DNA of 64,000 nt. Origin: Acanthaster planci. Taxonomy: Eukaryota; Echinodermata; Asteroidea; Valvatida; Acanthasteridae. Position 1 is the stretch's first letter. Each line of letters begins with the position of its first letter. The translations under genes and the position numbers were made by a program. The notes under the pieces are model-generated. The model ran no database searches, was not told the origin of the DNA, and saw only the letters and a list, made by a program, of their open reading frames with translations. The stretch is taken from positions 133,920-197,919 of the forward strand of contig NW_019091492.1 in assembly GCF_001949145.1 (NCBI RefSeq), in the 5' to 3' direction. Shown here piece by piece: positions 49,494 to 60,625 of this stretch.

Positions 49494-50146
49494 CAGGTTC
49501 GTTGATTTTTAAAAAAGATTTTAAAGAAAATTTTAAAAATAAGATTTTTAAAAATTCAAATCAAGTTTTTTAAATTTTACAAAAATTGGAGACAAGTTGG
49601 CACAATTGTCTATTCAAAAGCAAGCAAATTAGCTGCATGTGCAATACATGTAGATTTCTTTTATTTATTATATTACAAAACTAAACAAATTTAGCTTTGC
49701 ATTGAAAAATTTACTTCAAGTAATTTGATTAAATTCACAAACCATCATGCCTTAGCCTTGGTGAAATGCTTGCAGTATAACACCTACCAGTACATGTACC
49801 CAAAGAGAAGACACTTCCTCCAGAGACAAGTACATGTACCAAGGATAAAGTGCATGCCAGGTTTAACCAAACTCTAAGTTTTGACAAAATTAAAGTTCAC
49901 AAGAATTTGTTTAATACTAGCAAAAACTTGAAGGCTCACAGAGGGGGGATTTGTTGTTCAAAATGTGCAAAACCTGCAAACATTTCCAATTAGCAAAGAA
50001 GAATTTAAAAATTGAAACCTTTTGGCCTCCCCCCAAAAATTAAATATATTGATTTAAATTAATGATTTAAAAAATCATGAATTTGATTTACTGATTTAAA
50101 TCAAATTGCTGATTTAAATCAAGGTAATTTAAATCAGCCAACCCTG
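49494..50146. mobile_element. Non-autonomous hAT element with target duplication
   Basis: The ends read CAGGTTCGTTGATTTTTAAA and, inverted, CAGGGTTGGCTGATTTAAAT. The subterminal regions are full of GATTTAAATCA. Flanks are TTAACAAC (49486-49493) and TAAACAAC (50147-50154), an 8 bp duplication with one mismatch, as expected for hAT insertion. The 653 bp interior is AT-rich and non-coding. Confidence 0.85.
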
Positions 50147-50154
50147 TAAACAAC

Positions 50155-51074
50155 TGGTAGGGAATATCATCTCTCGTCTTGACATTTCCGAAGAAATTCT
50201 CTGGTAAGCTTTCCAATTCTGTCGGAGTAACAGTTGAGCCTCTCCTCTCACGTCTGCTGTGGTGCAGAAATTTGAACCACAATCACACATGCACAAAATG
50301 TTACATATTTTCTTTGTGCTGTGCTCCACCTGAACAAAAATCAAATTTCTTATCTCGTCTTAAAACAGGAAAAATTTTCTTTACTAAGGGTGACCTGGTG
50401 CCATCTCCAGACATTAACATTATTTGCGGCAAAACTGGCCCAGTTAAAAAAAACAGACAAACAATGTAAAAATTAAATGTAGTGGCAGTTGTACCAACAG
50501 CAGGAACACATACACTGTACTACCCCCACTACACATCTCATACATGAATTAGCAGAGTACCAGCACATCTACACAAACTTACACCCAACATTACACAATT
50601 AAAGTCATTGGAAATGACGCAACTGTGGGAATAGTAAAGGTTATCCATTTTTTGTGTAGCAAGGCATCACTGCCAATACTGGTACACTTGAACATTTATA
50701 TATGCTACAAACATGCTTAAGCTCGTAGCATATCATGTGATCAATTTGGCATCAACAGGTCTCTCACAAATGACATCACTCCCAACAGATTTCAATGTGC
50801 ATCAGTGCTTTGGACTTCAAATTTCACAATGAACATCAAATACATATGAATCAACATGCACGTGTATATAACATCTGTACACTGCCCATAACATGTACAT
50901 GTACACCTGATGATGCTGAATGAGCAGAAACAAGATGGTCTACTTTAAGAAAGAGCTATAAAAATTTAGTATCTACACGTACACGTACATATACATGTAT
51001 TCATGACCATTGCATTATTATTTTTTATTATTTATCCTGGGGAAACCTCTCAGTGAAACACTGATTTCCAGAAG
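50155..51074. other. Intron 1 sequence before the gap
   Basis: Non-coding DNA, with ACATGTACATGTACA at about 50890 and ACGTACACGTACATATACATGT at about 50976 broken by short spacers. Nothing else recognised. Confidence 0.35.
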
Positions 51075-51767
51075 NNNNNNNNNNNNNNNNNNNNNNNNNN
51101 NNNNNNNNNNNNNNNNNNNNNNNNNNNNNNNNNNNNNNNNNNNNNNNNNNNNNNNNNNNNNNNNNNNNNNNNNNNNNNNNNNNNNNNNNNNNNNNNNNNN
51201 NNNNNNNNNNNNNNNNNNNNNNNNNNNNNNNNNNNNNNNNNNNNNNNNNNNNNNNNNNNNNNNNNNNNNNNNNNNNNNNNNNNNNNNNNNNNNNNNNNNN
51301 NNNNNNNNNNNNNNNNNNNNNNNNNNNNNNNNNNNNNNNNNNNNNNNNNNNNNNNNNNNNNNNNNNNNNNNNNNNNNNNNNNNNNNNNNNNNNNNNNNNN
51401 NNNNNNNNNNNNNNNNNNNNNNNNNNNNNNNNNNNNNNNNNNNNNNNNNNNNNNNNNNNNNNNNNNNNNNNNNNNNNNNNNNNNNNNNNNNNNNNNNNNN
51501 NNNNNNNNNNNNNNNNNNNNNNNNNNNNNNNNNNNNNNNNNNNNNNNNNNNNNNNNNNNNNNNNNNNNNNNNNNNNNNNNNNNNNNNNNNNNNNNNNNNN
51601 NNNNNNNNNNNNNNNNNNNNNNNNNNNNNNNNNNNNNNNNNNNNNNNNNNNNNNNNNNNNNNNNNNNNNNNNNNNNNNNNNNNNNNNNNNNNNNNNNNNN
51701 NNNNNNNNNNNNNNNNNNNNNNNNNNNNNNNNNNNNNNNNNNNNNNNNNNNNNNNNNNNNNNNNNNN
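51075..51767. other. Assembly gap, 693 N
   Basis: Run of undetermined bases within intron 1. Reading frames crossing it are artefacts. The reading phase across exons 1 and 2 does not require an exon in the gap. Confidence 1.
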
Positions 51768-53561
51768 AGCATTGTCAATAGGAGTGTTGCCGACTCGATC
51801 TGAACATGTAAATTATTCGCCCCTCGGCCTAGTTTAGCTTGAGTACCAAACAGCATACTTGCATAACAATTCCTGATGAAGAATGAGTTGCCTACATACA
51901 TGTAATGTACTGTGCATGTACATACATGTACGTGTATGGGTGTAGTACAACTGTCAGGGTGTAATACGACTGTTAAGGAAATCCAGAATCTTAACCTGAC
52001 TGGCAGTTTATAGCCAAGCATCCATCAAGAAACATTATCTTCAGGCAAACTTGAATACTCAGTACTGATGGGTCGATCCATGGAAACAAACAGTGTGATA
52101 TACAACCATATTGCACGGTTCATATCAAACCTCATGTAATGCACTGTTGTAACTCAAGGCATTGTGCTATTTTTACGCTAAATGCAAATGCACATCTGCA
52201 TGACAGTAAATTCAAAAGTGACGTGTCTGCCCGTACTGATCGTTACGTGTTAAATGCACACATGTACAATTCTAAGAATTTCCTTTCTTAGTGTAAGCCC
52301 TGAACACACATACATGTAATTCCCATGCTCACTAGATAAAATTGCAGAATTTTGGCACATGTACATCGGTGTTACAGTTGTTGCTGTGTGCCGTATAACA
52401 GCTTTTGTCTTCTTTATATGTAAAGTGGACTTGCATGTACTGGTAGGGCCCTTTACTTTCTTTACTGCACATCAGGTTTGCTTGAAGTTGAAGATAAATT
52501 TGCTTGCACTCGTGGAAAACAGAAAAATGTAAGTCAAATTTATCAGGGAAAATCGGGCCTCCAAATACTAGTAGATAATGCTGAGGGCTATCAGAATACA
52601 TTTCTTAACTTATGAAACCACCTCTTCCTGTTTGAAACTGTCATTTGTCTTAACTATAACAGGTGAATAAAACAAACTTTGTGAATTTCCATTACACATG
52701 TACATGTTTTATTATTAATATGTGTAGTAACAGTTTTGAGTAAGTTTTAACTGGCAGCACAATTCTACGGTAACAGTTGTATTAGTTTTGTTCAAAAAGT
52801 CCAGCAATCCAGAAAAAAATGCAGAGGATTGTGTATTTGGGGACCCTGTTCCTAAAGTAGAATGGAGGTCTACATTTTAACTTTTGGATTCACCTTGGTA
52901 GATGACTATGGCATCATACTCGCGTAGGGCTGATATTGAAAAAAAAGTGAAAAAAAGGGCACGGTTTGGAGTTTGAGGGAAATTATGAGGGGAACTGTGA
53001 GTGTTTTAACATGAAAAATTGTGGATTTACATTTTCATGGCTGCTTTTTCTGTAAGAGAATCACATTTTCTCACAATTTTTTTACAACTGAAAATTTACC
53101 CCAAATAGGGTCAAGTGCAGTAAAGAGAGTGTTGCCTTTGGATTTTGGGGGCTAACCAGTTGCACAAGATAAACATGACAAAAAAATGAGGGGAGGGGGC
53201 AAACACAAATCTCCAGAATGCCTGCGGGCAATAGTTAATTAGGTTAACCTGCATGGTGGGCATCAGACCACTCTCATACGGGAAAAGAGAACTTCGGGAC
53301 GCCACTTGACACCCTATGCACAAACCCTATGAGACTGGTGTGAAAAATTTGGTACGACTTGGTATTTCTCCTTCTAAATTGAACATTTCTGGACATTTTA
53401 TTTTGCTTTCTGATGGATATTTTGTCACTGTAGGGAAGAATTATGTATGGAACTCTTCCGTCAAGCGGGTTTGTCAGAACTCTTTCCCTGAGGGAATCTG
53501 CTTCGTTGCCTAAGGGCCGGGTATAAGTCATCCATAGTTTTGGAGAAGCGACATCACTTAC
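51768..53561. other. Intron 1, right part: no gene recognised
   Basis: AT-rich non-coding DNA with several ACATGTA motifs near 51895-51930 and 52690. No coding signal seen. Confidence 0.4.
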
Positions 53562-53655
53562 CGAATGTGTATATGGTTCCCAGTGTAACGTGCACAAGAA
53601 TTCCACCAAGTAAGGCAGCCGGAGCTCTCCACCACCGTTCATTTCTACAAGTCAT
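53562..53655 (-). CDS. OFA-like MFS transporter, exon 1 (start codon and helix 1)
   Basis: 94 coding bases from ATG at 53655 to a consensus donor GTAAGT (from 53561), ending in phase 1. It encodes MTCRNE, RWWRAPAALLGGILVHV and TLGTIYTFG. The short basic N-terminus, R-W-W and glycine-rich helix 1 ending T-L-G-x-x-Y-x-F-G are diagnostic of oxalate:formate antiporter-like MFS proteins, including apicoplast pyruvate carrier-like members. The bases before the ATG (GAACAAG) give an acceptable start context. The protein is expected in the plasma membrane or an organelle membrane moving small carboxylates. The substrate is unknown. Confidence 0.8.
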
Positions 53656-53735
53656 CTTGTTCTTAGTCGTGCACTGATCACATGTGCGATCCCATGACAG
53701 GCCTTCAGAACCTTCAGCACTTCACCCCGGTAGCG

Positions 53736-54192
53736 GTCATGCTATTTAGTGTCAACAAGCGTCAATACATACAACTAGCGTCAACAAAGCCCCAACAACT
53801 CGAAAGTACCCTATAAAGATTTAAAAGTGGTTTTATCATAATTTAAAGACTCTAAGACCTGCCACTGTGTAAGAGAGACATCGAATTCGCCTCCAGATTC
53901 ACGCAGAAAAACAAAACTTTTTCACGATGTATGGAGGCCGCCATCTTTCTTTACTACACCGCGTACGTCCAGGCGAAAACAATATGGCGGCTGGTCAGGC
54001 TGCACTAGCAGGCCCGAATTGTCTCTCAAATTTCCACACTCAAATATCATTTTCGATAACGTGAACCACTAAATGATATTTAGGAGCCTTACTGATATTG
54101 TAAATGTAAAATATTTGCATAAAAATGCTTGAATATTTTGTTGAGGCTCGTTGACGTTAGTTGACGCTTGTTGACGCTAAATAGCATGACCC
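53736..54192. mobile_element. MITE-like element next to the transporter start
   Basis: Inverted ends of about 55 bp. Left reads GGTCATGCTATTTAGTGTCA, then CAACAAGCGTCAA. Right, inverted, reads GGGTCATGCTATTTAGCGTC, then AACAAGCGTCAA. The GCGTCAA word is itself repeated three to four times in each end. The interior holds two YY1-like sites in opposite orientation, GGCCGCCATCTTT at 53936-53948 and AATATGGCGGC at 53981-53991. Non-coding, 457 bp. It lies 81 bp upstream of the start codon. Confidence 0.75.
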
Positions 54193-55050
54193 TGGTAGTC
54201 TAATCTGTAAGTAAATCTCCACTTAATTCAGTGCAGATTGACAGGATTAATGAGGCCGTCATGCATTCTAGTCTTGCTGCCACGCCCGATTTTGTGCAGT
54301 ATCGCTGCGATAACGGGTATGGCACCATACTGATAGTGGTACTAGGGCCTGTCTAGGCCTATAAATTATAATATCTCTCTAACTCTTCGGTGAGGGAGCC
54401 GTTATCATCACAAGAGAGTCATCGGATTGGATCACACCATGATCACACACGAAACGCCTGATTCATTTTGAATAATAAATTATTTGACCACGAGGAAGGT
54501 GGTATAATGACACACTTAAGATTTTCTGCTCAACAGGTACAAATAATGACATTTTCACGTTATTTTCTTTTCTGTGTCTTGCATGACAATGATCCTTCAA
54601 GTCCGACCTCTTATACATGTAGTTTTCTCTGCTCAAGCAGGCCCGGGGGGGTTGGAGGAGTTCGAACACCCCCCCGCCGCTTCTGAGTTCCGCTTGTTGG
54701 TCTTTTTTGTGTACTGAATTTTTTAAATATGTATACCGTAATATTTGGCATACAAGCCACGGCTTATACGTTGATTCTCAAGCTCAAGGTGACCACGATT
54801 CTGCATATTAACGAGTCAATTTCCAGTCCTGCATGGTCACTTATGTAAGCCTACCGTCAGGAAGTCCCGGCAAATATCCACATTTCAGGAGTTTCAAAGG
54901 GGTTAAATTTAATGTATTTTTGTTAAGTTTATTCAATATTGAAAACTACCGTGTACAAGTCTTACATGCAACCTTTGGTTCGCGACAGATATGCAAATTT
55001 GCAATGCTGTTTTCCAAAGCACATTGTGATACGCTAGGCCTTTGTAAAAA
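54193..55050. other. Upstream flank, nothing recognised
   Basis: Non-coding. The segment near 54736-54775 (TACCGTAATATTTGGCATAC, CGGCTTATACG) resembles ends of non-autonomous DNA elements seen in many animals but has no partner here. Confidence 0.35.
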
Positions 55051-55395
55051 ATGTGTTCACAGTGTCAAAAGTTCCACTTTTTGTTTGACGAACCCCCAGT
55101 ATCTGGTCAGGCAACGGGCCTGACAAGCCGGAGGGGACTGAAGGGGTTTGCGCGTGATATGCGCACAACGGTCTGTAAGCCTATATATTCCATTAATTAT
55201 AAGGGGGTATTTATAAGGAAATGTTGCAAAAGTCCTCTTTGGGATTATCCCAGTGGGAAGATGTTATCCACTCCAGGTAAAAGGTCTTTTTCTGTGGCAG
55301 CTCCCAATGCTTTGCCACTTTCCATTCGACAGGAACAAAGACTTAGCATTTTTAAATGCAAATTGAAAACTTTCCTCTTTAGACGAGTATTTTAA
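55051..55395 (+). pseudogene. Non-LTR retrotransposon 3' end (reverse transcriptase C-terminus)
   Basis: The plus-strand frame ending at TAA 55395 finishes KRSFSVAAPNALPLSIR, SIFKCKLKTFLFRRVF. The block F-S-V-A-A-P, L-P-x-x-I-R and F-K-x-x-L-K-T-x-L-F is the C-terminal signature of CR1/Jockey-class non-LTR retrotransposons. The two or three residues usually between P and L-P (x-L-W-N-x) are altered, and only the tail of the protein is present. Confidence 0.75.
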
Positions 55396-55728
55396 ATGTA
55401 TAATTGTATTTTGGTCTTTTCTCCTTTTTCATTTCTAGGATCACCGTGTTAGGTAGTTAGAGCGGAAATTATGTAGGTAGGGTTTGAGGAGTCTGTCCCC
55501 TGGAAAGGTCGAGACATCACCAATGTCACAGGGTTTAGGCTTATTTAGTTAGTTACTTAGTTACCCCGTTGACGGGACAAACGTATCCCCCTACGCCAGT
55601 TTGGGCACTGACATGGTGGCCTCTCTACTACTATTGTACAATTTGCTTTGGTTTTAAACAGTTTTTGTGTGCTTGGATTCTTAAATTGGTTTTTTGTGTA
55701 CTTGGTTTTAAACAAGTTTTCTACGGAA

Positions 55729-55946
55729 GCCGGATAGTGCCAGGGTGATTTTTTTTTCAAATATTTTTTATGCATAAGGGGTGAATATTTTTTTTCACAT
55801 GGGGTATATACATTTCTTGCGTATAGGGGGTGAATAGTTTTTGCGTAGGGGGTATAATGACAAATTATGTGACGGCCGCCACATAATTTGTCAAAAAGTA
55901 TTACACCCCCCGACGCAAAAAAATATTCACTATGGCACTATCCGGC
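55729..55946. mobile_element. Foldback element, GCCGGATAGTGCCA ends
   Basis: Starts GCCGGATAGTGCCA and ends with its inverse TGGCACTATCCGGC (one side lacks a base). The centre is a near-perfect hairpin, GACAAATTATGTG and CACATAATTTGTC around CGGCCG (55860-55893). The arms contain AGGGGGTGAATA-type direct repeats. About 218 bp, non-coding. Confidence 0.8.
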
Positions 55947-56027
55947 GTGCATAATTTTCAGTGTAAGGCGCCTTTGATCACTTCGATGGAAAGGGTGCAC
56001 TATAAATTCTAAATTATCATTATTATC

Positions 56028-56620
56028 AAAAGTTACAATCTCCAGCGTTTCCATTATCTACAAGGATTATTGAAGAACTTGTTCTATTTTCAATATACAC
56101 ACTACCAGCCTTTTGTTTCATGGAGATTCTGTAAAAGGATTCCCATTTCAGCTTCTCGATCGAGCTATGGCTTCTACATGCGAGCATGTTTATGATTCTT
56201 ACGCAGCGCTATGATCTCCTCAAATTAACACTCCTAAATCCATGCATAACGATTTAATTTGTAAAACTCCCACCTTCAACATTGAGTTTTTTCCTTAAAT
56301 GCATGTGTAAAGGCTTCACCCTCAAACTGTAGTCGTTTAAAGGAAATCCTTCCCTTCAACATGACCCTTTATCCACAACGTTATAAAAAACGAGTGATAC
56401 GTCAAAACCTACAGCGCGTGGAGATGCAGCACGCACAACTGACCGTCGCACACAAACGCGTGTGCGGGCAACGCGTTGGCAAGTTGGCACGGCCCGGCAC
56501 GATCAAAAAGGAATTGCAGGTAAACAAAATATCTCTCCCAAAGACAATTTTCATCTCGGAAATTAATTTTTCTGATACAAGTGACAGTCCAATAAAAGAT
56601 ATATATCATATGGGTTTAAA
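56028..56620. repeat. Duplicated segment, copy 1
   Basis: Shares long stretches with 58443-59115, in the same order and orientation: ACAATCTCCAG, CAAGGATTATTGAA, GTTTCATGGAGATTCT, GATTTAATTTGTAAAAC, TTCAACATGACC, GGAGATGCAGCACGCAC, TTGCAGGTAAAC and GACAATTTTCATCTC. No coding frame is conserved between the copies. Confidence 0.8.
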
Positions 56621-57104
56621 CACTCCGAGTCACAATTGAAATTAATAAATTATCAATAAGAATTATTGCCAGCTGTTCGTTGATCGTGGTCCATCTCCAC
56701 GCAGCTAAGAAACAATGGATGTGCAAGCCGTCGCTGCACAATAGAAGAGTTTGAACGTGGGGGTGCTCGTCGTACAACACCCGCCCGTCCCCCCCCCGGC
56801 TCAAGCGGCCAGGAAACGCACTTTGCTTTTGGCTGAAAAGTACGATGGCCATGACATGCTAATTTGATTGTAGTGTTAACCATCTTCAAAAAAACAAATT
56901 CCTTGGTGAAAAAAAGATGAACATTTGTAATTTCCGACTTTGAATTTCATGCATAAAAAACACTGATAAATTGTTATAACTTCATAAAATTTTGGACGGC
57001 CTTGAATTAATCAGTTGTGATGTGTTATATGCCTGATTAACTAACATGTTCGATCTTTATTTTAATTTTTTTCAAATTAATAATCAACTCCTGATTTCTT
57101 TCTA
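56621..57104. other. Flank between repeats, nothing recognised
   Basis: Non-coding, including a C-run near 56790. Confidence 0.35.
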
Positions 57105-57945
57105 CTGTTGAACTTTACGGAGGTCAGTTAGTGCCAATTTTAACTCGGCCAAAATATTTTTAATGCAAAATAACGCAATAACATTGCAAAACAACGCAAT
57201 GCTTTTGCGAAGGAACGCAGTGCAGGTGGTTTCCCGCGAGTTTAAGGACCCTTAAACGACGTTTGGCCCATTACGGATCCTCCAGGAGAAATAAGTCATC
57301 GATTGTTGATTTTGCTATTTTCATATACTGGAGCAGACGCAGGCGGTGTGTTCGAGCGAGCTACATATAGGCCTACCCGTGTTAAGGCGCTTTTCCATAT
57401 GCGCATAAACACTTGCACCTAGCCTTGCGTATCCCTCAACATCGCTCCTGCAGCGATTTTCGGACGGCCGAACGCTACACACACGTGATGTTAATGGAGT
57501 CAATTTTTGTGTCCTTGAAAGTGAAACGCATGAACGCACCGTGTACGCAACGCACCGAAAGAATGTAGGCCTACATAAGGAAAGGCGCCTTCAACACGAT
57601 ACCCTGAGCGCTCGCCCGATGGGGGTATGACACATTGGTCAGCGAGAGTATAGTCCCGCTAAGGGGGGGGGCATACTCCTGCACCCGAGTGTAATGCGCA
57701 TGCATCCTACTCACGAGTCACCACTTGAAATCGCATCCAGAATGGATATGACATGTGATTTCAGTGTGCGGTGCGTACGCGGTGAGACAAAACACAAGAG
57801 GGCGCAACAATAATAACATTGCCAAAATTAATGCGCCTTTTTTTCGCAAACCTATTGGGTTGTTTCGCAAAACTACTGCATTATTTCGCAATAAAAAAAA
57901 TATTTTTTCTCGGGTTACATTTGGCACTAAGTAAGTTTCAACAGG
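57105..57945. mobile_element. Non-autonomous element with about 120 bp imperfect inverted ends
   Basis: The left end reads TTGAACTTTACGG, TTAGTGCCAATTTTAACTCG, AAAATATTTTTAATGC, ATTGCAAAACAACGCAAT and TTTTGCGAAG. The right end shows the same words inverted (CTTACTTAGTGCCAAATGTA, AACCCGAG, GCGAAACAACCCAAT). The interior is GC-richer and non-coding. No target duplication recognised. Confidence 0.65.
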
Positions 57946-58442
57946 GAGGTGTGGCTTTAAAAAATTAAATGCGTTATCATTTGCTTGTCAAAAACGGAGT
58001 ACAGGTTCTTTTTTAAACGAAATTTTACAAAATCAAGCCAGAAATTAATACCCTCATTGTCCCAAGTTAAATTTGTAGCCCTATATTATACTAAAACAAA
58101 AAACAATACTTGTATTCACTGTCCCAGGTCCGATGAATTCAGTAAAATAAAAAAACCTATGCATAGACTGCGGACCACACTGCGTGATCTTGTAATCGCG
58201 TGCGCGTTAACATAGTAGTGTATTCGAATATAATAATGTCGCCGTTCTTGGGCAAACTTTGCGTGATGTACAAGAATCACCGTTACAAGGATATACCTGA
58301 CACCTTTAATTTTACTCAACCTCGACTCCATGGCCTGCATGTCTTCGTTAGCCCCTCCCCTCCTGGGGGGACGGAAGGGGTCTGCGCCTTTGTACCTATT
58401 CCAATCATTAAAAAGGGGTGCTCACAAGGAGCTGTCTCATCT

Positions 58443-59115
58443 AAAGCTACAATCTCCAGTGTTGCTATTATTTACAAGGATTATTGAAACACTCGTTCTT
58501 TTTTCAATGTGTCAGCCGTTTGTTTCATGGAGATTCTAGAAAAGGACTCCCACGTGAACACGCTTATAATGCCCACGCTGTGCTGTGATCTCGCGATTCC
58601 TAAAATCCATCCATAACAACGATTTAATTTGTAAAACACCCATCTTTAACACTTCCTTTCAACATGACCATTTTCCACACCGTTTAAAAAAACGAGTGAA
58701 GCGTTCAATTCAAATTTTGTCCATTGAGTTTGGTACGTGTATAGTCAAAAAAGTCTTTACGTTCGATCCTGGAGATGCAGCACGCACCGACCGTCGCCAC
58801 AGAAACCCGGGCAACAAAGTTGGCACGACACAGTCAAAAGGAAACGTGAGCGATTCACAATCGTGCACCTCCAAGAGTTTGCAACGTGTGGGCCAATCGC
58901 AACGCGCGAAATCTGTCGACCCTTTCAAAATGCGCATTGGGTGGACAGATTTCGCGCACTGTGATTGGCCAACGCGTTGCAAACTCTTAGAGGCGCACTA
59001 TTGTGAAATACCGATTGCAGGTAAACGAAATGAAACAAAATATTTATCCTAAAGGCAATTTTCATCTCAAAAATTACCTTTTTTGATACAAGTGAAAGTT
59101 CCATTTAAGAAATAC
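58443..59115. repeat. Duplicated segment, copy 2
   Basis: Second copy of the 56028-56620 segment. It is longer because a hairpin element (58850-59005) lies where copy 1 reads straight through. Confidence 0.8.
58850..59005. mobile_element. Foldback hairpin element inserted in copy 2
   Basis: The left arm reads TTCACAATCGTGCACCTCCA, AGAGTTTGCAACG, GGCCAATCGCAACGCGCGAA and ATCTGTCGACCC. The right arm is its inverted complement, ending CGCACTATTGTGAA. The loop is only a few bases around 58930. About 150 bp, non-coding. The orthologous place in copy 1 has no such sequence. Confidence 0.8.
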
Positions 59116-59131
59116 ATTATATTAGGGGAAT

Positions 59132-59272
59132 GAATATGTGCTTGGCCGGTCTTAAACGTGCGTTTCAGCCCGAATCAGGAGAGTGGACGCGACTAATGTC
59201 CGAACCGCAGGAGAAGGTATTATCAGCGTTCGGTCTCCTGAGCATGTTTATGACCTGCCAAGCATATATTTA
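59132..59272. mobile_element. Small foldback element
   Basis: Left GAATATGTGCTTGGCCGGTC, then TTAAACGTGC. Right, inverted, AATATATGCTTGGCAGGTCA, then TAAACATGC. About 141 bp with a partly self-complementary interior (CAGGAGA words). Confidence 0.65.
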
Positions 59273-59904
59273 TTCCAATTCATAAATACCTTTTTGTTCA
59301 GAGAGTCAAAACAAGTCAACATGTAATGGATTTCAAACGATATCGTCTAAAATTTTACTTCCATTTTCCCGAATACCCCGTCCAAAGGCCTATTCCTTTA
59401 GAAAGTGTCCAATAGAATCCCCTTGTAATTGGAAAAAAAATTATACAACCAGTTCTCTGAATTATCTTATTACCGAGCTTTCGGTAACTGGGTACCTTCG
59501 TCAGGGCAAGCAGATTCAGTTCTGAATGAACGCAGAAAAATCCACGTTCATTCCACCTGAATGCAGCGTTCCGATCCAAGTTCGAAGATGACGCGCTGTT
59601 CCAGTTCCTTACGCCTAACAACGCTTTCCACGGGATGCAGCATTGATCTCCGTTATAGACCTAAAACCGTTTCGCGGTTTTGCCAGGTTTTCACGCACAA
59701 ATCTGGACGCGCACGTCCAGGAAGGTAACGGAATGTTGCGACACCTCAGATGTGTAGCGCAGTGCTGGGTGAAAAACATCCTCAAACGCTATGAAATTCA
59801 CAATGTCATCACAAGTACCGGTGATAGCACCACCAATTATCAACGATGTATCGTCAGTACATTAACGGCCGGACGCCCTGATACCAGGTCAGCATCTGCT
59901 CCTC
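59273..59904. other. Region before the Penelope-like fragment, no gene recognised
   Basis: Open frames on both strands carry no known domain. Part may be the eroded upstream section of the Penelope-like element. Confidence 0.3.
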
Positions 59905-60625
59905 AATTGCACACAACCGTACTTTACAAACCCACAGATTCTTACAGCTTCCTGAAGTACCAATTGTCTCACCTCCTTAAATGCAAGATCTCCATCCCGT
60001 ACTCCCTGTTTCTTCGACTGCGTAGGATTTGTAGTAGCGATGAGGAGTTCTCTGCGCGTGGTAAGGAAATGCTGGGTTTCTTTCATGAGCGCGGTTAGCC
60101 CTCTAGTGAAACGGCTCTGAAACTCACCGTAGCCAAGCAACGTTATCGCGTCCCCCATCACTCACATACCACCCTCGAAACATTTCGGTATGTAATGTTC
60201 TTCTCAAACATTTTCGTACACTCGGGGATGATGCAGCCACCGCTTCCATTCTCACCGAAATCACGATCTGTGCATTTTTATAGGCGCGACCGTTCGACCG
60301 GTTAGATTCTGCCTCACCGTCACAAGCAGGCACCCTATTCCCCTTGTCAGTGCCCCAGATGTAACACCTGCCCCTACAAAGTTAACAGCCCGTCGGTCGC
60401 CAGCCCCTGCGGCACCTACCCAGTACGTGGGGATCATACATGATCCACCAGTAATGTGGTTTAATATTGCATTACGTGTCGTCGCTGTGGCAAACTGTAC
60501 ATGGGAGAGACCGAGCGTCGCCTTGGTGACTACTCCGCGGAACACTTGAGCAGTGTGCGCCAACAAACACCCGGTTGTAACGGTCTCATTCATCCGGCAC
60601 GCTCGGATTTCCGGGCATTAACCCA
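59905..60625 (+). pseudogene. Penelope-like element: end of reverse transcriptase and GIY-YIG endonuclease
   Basis: The first frame reads HTTVLYKPTDSYSFLKYQ, then KISIPYSLFLRLRRICSS, DEEFSARGKEMLGFFHER: the conserved end of the Penelope-like reverse transcriptase. After frameshifts come the cysteine-rich linker HKQAPYSPCQCPRCNTCP (about 60320-60375) and the endonuclease start CITCRRCGKLYMGETERR, then EHLSSVRQQ (about 60470-60560). C-x-x-C-x-x-x-Y-x-G-E-T is the GIY-YIG type motif of these elements. Stops and frameshifts make it inactive. The upstream half is missing. Confidence 0.8.

Noticed and set aside
51010-52021. Long open frames of 275 and 323 codons on both strands
   Set aside because: They run through the 693 N assembly gap. 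The real sequence on each side is short and non-coding.
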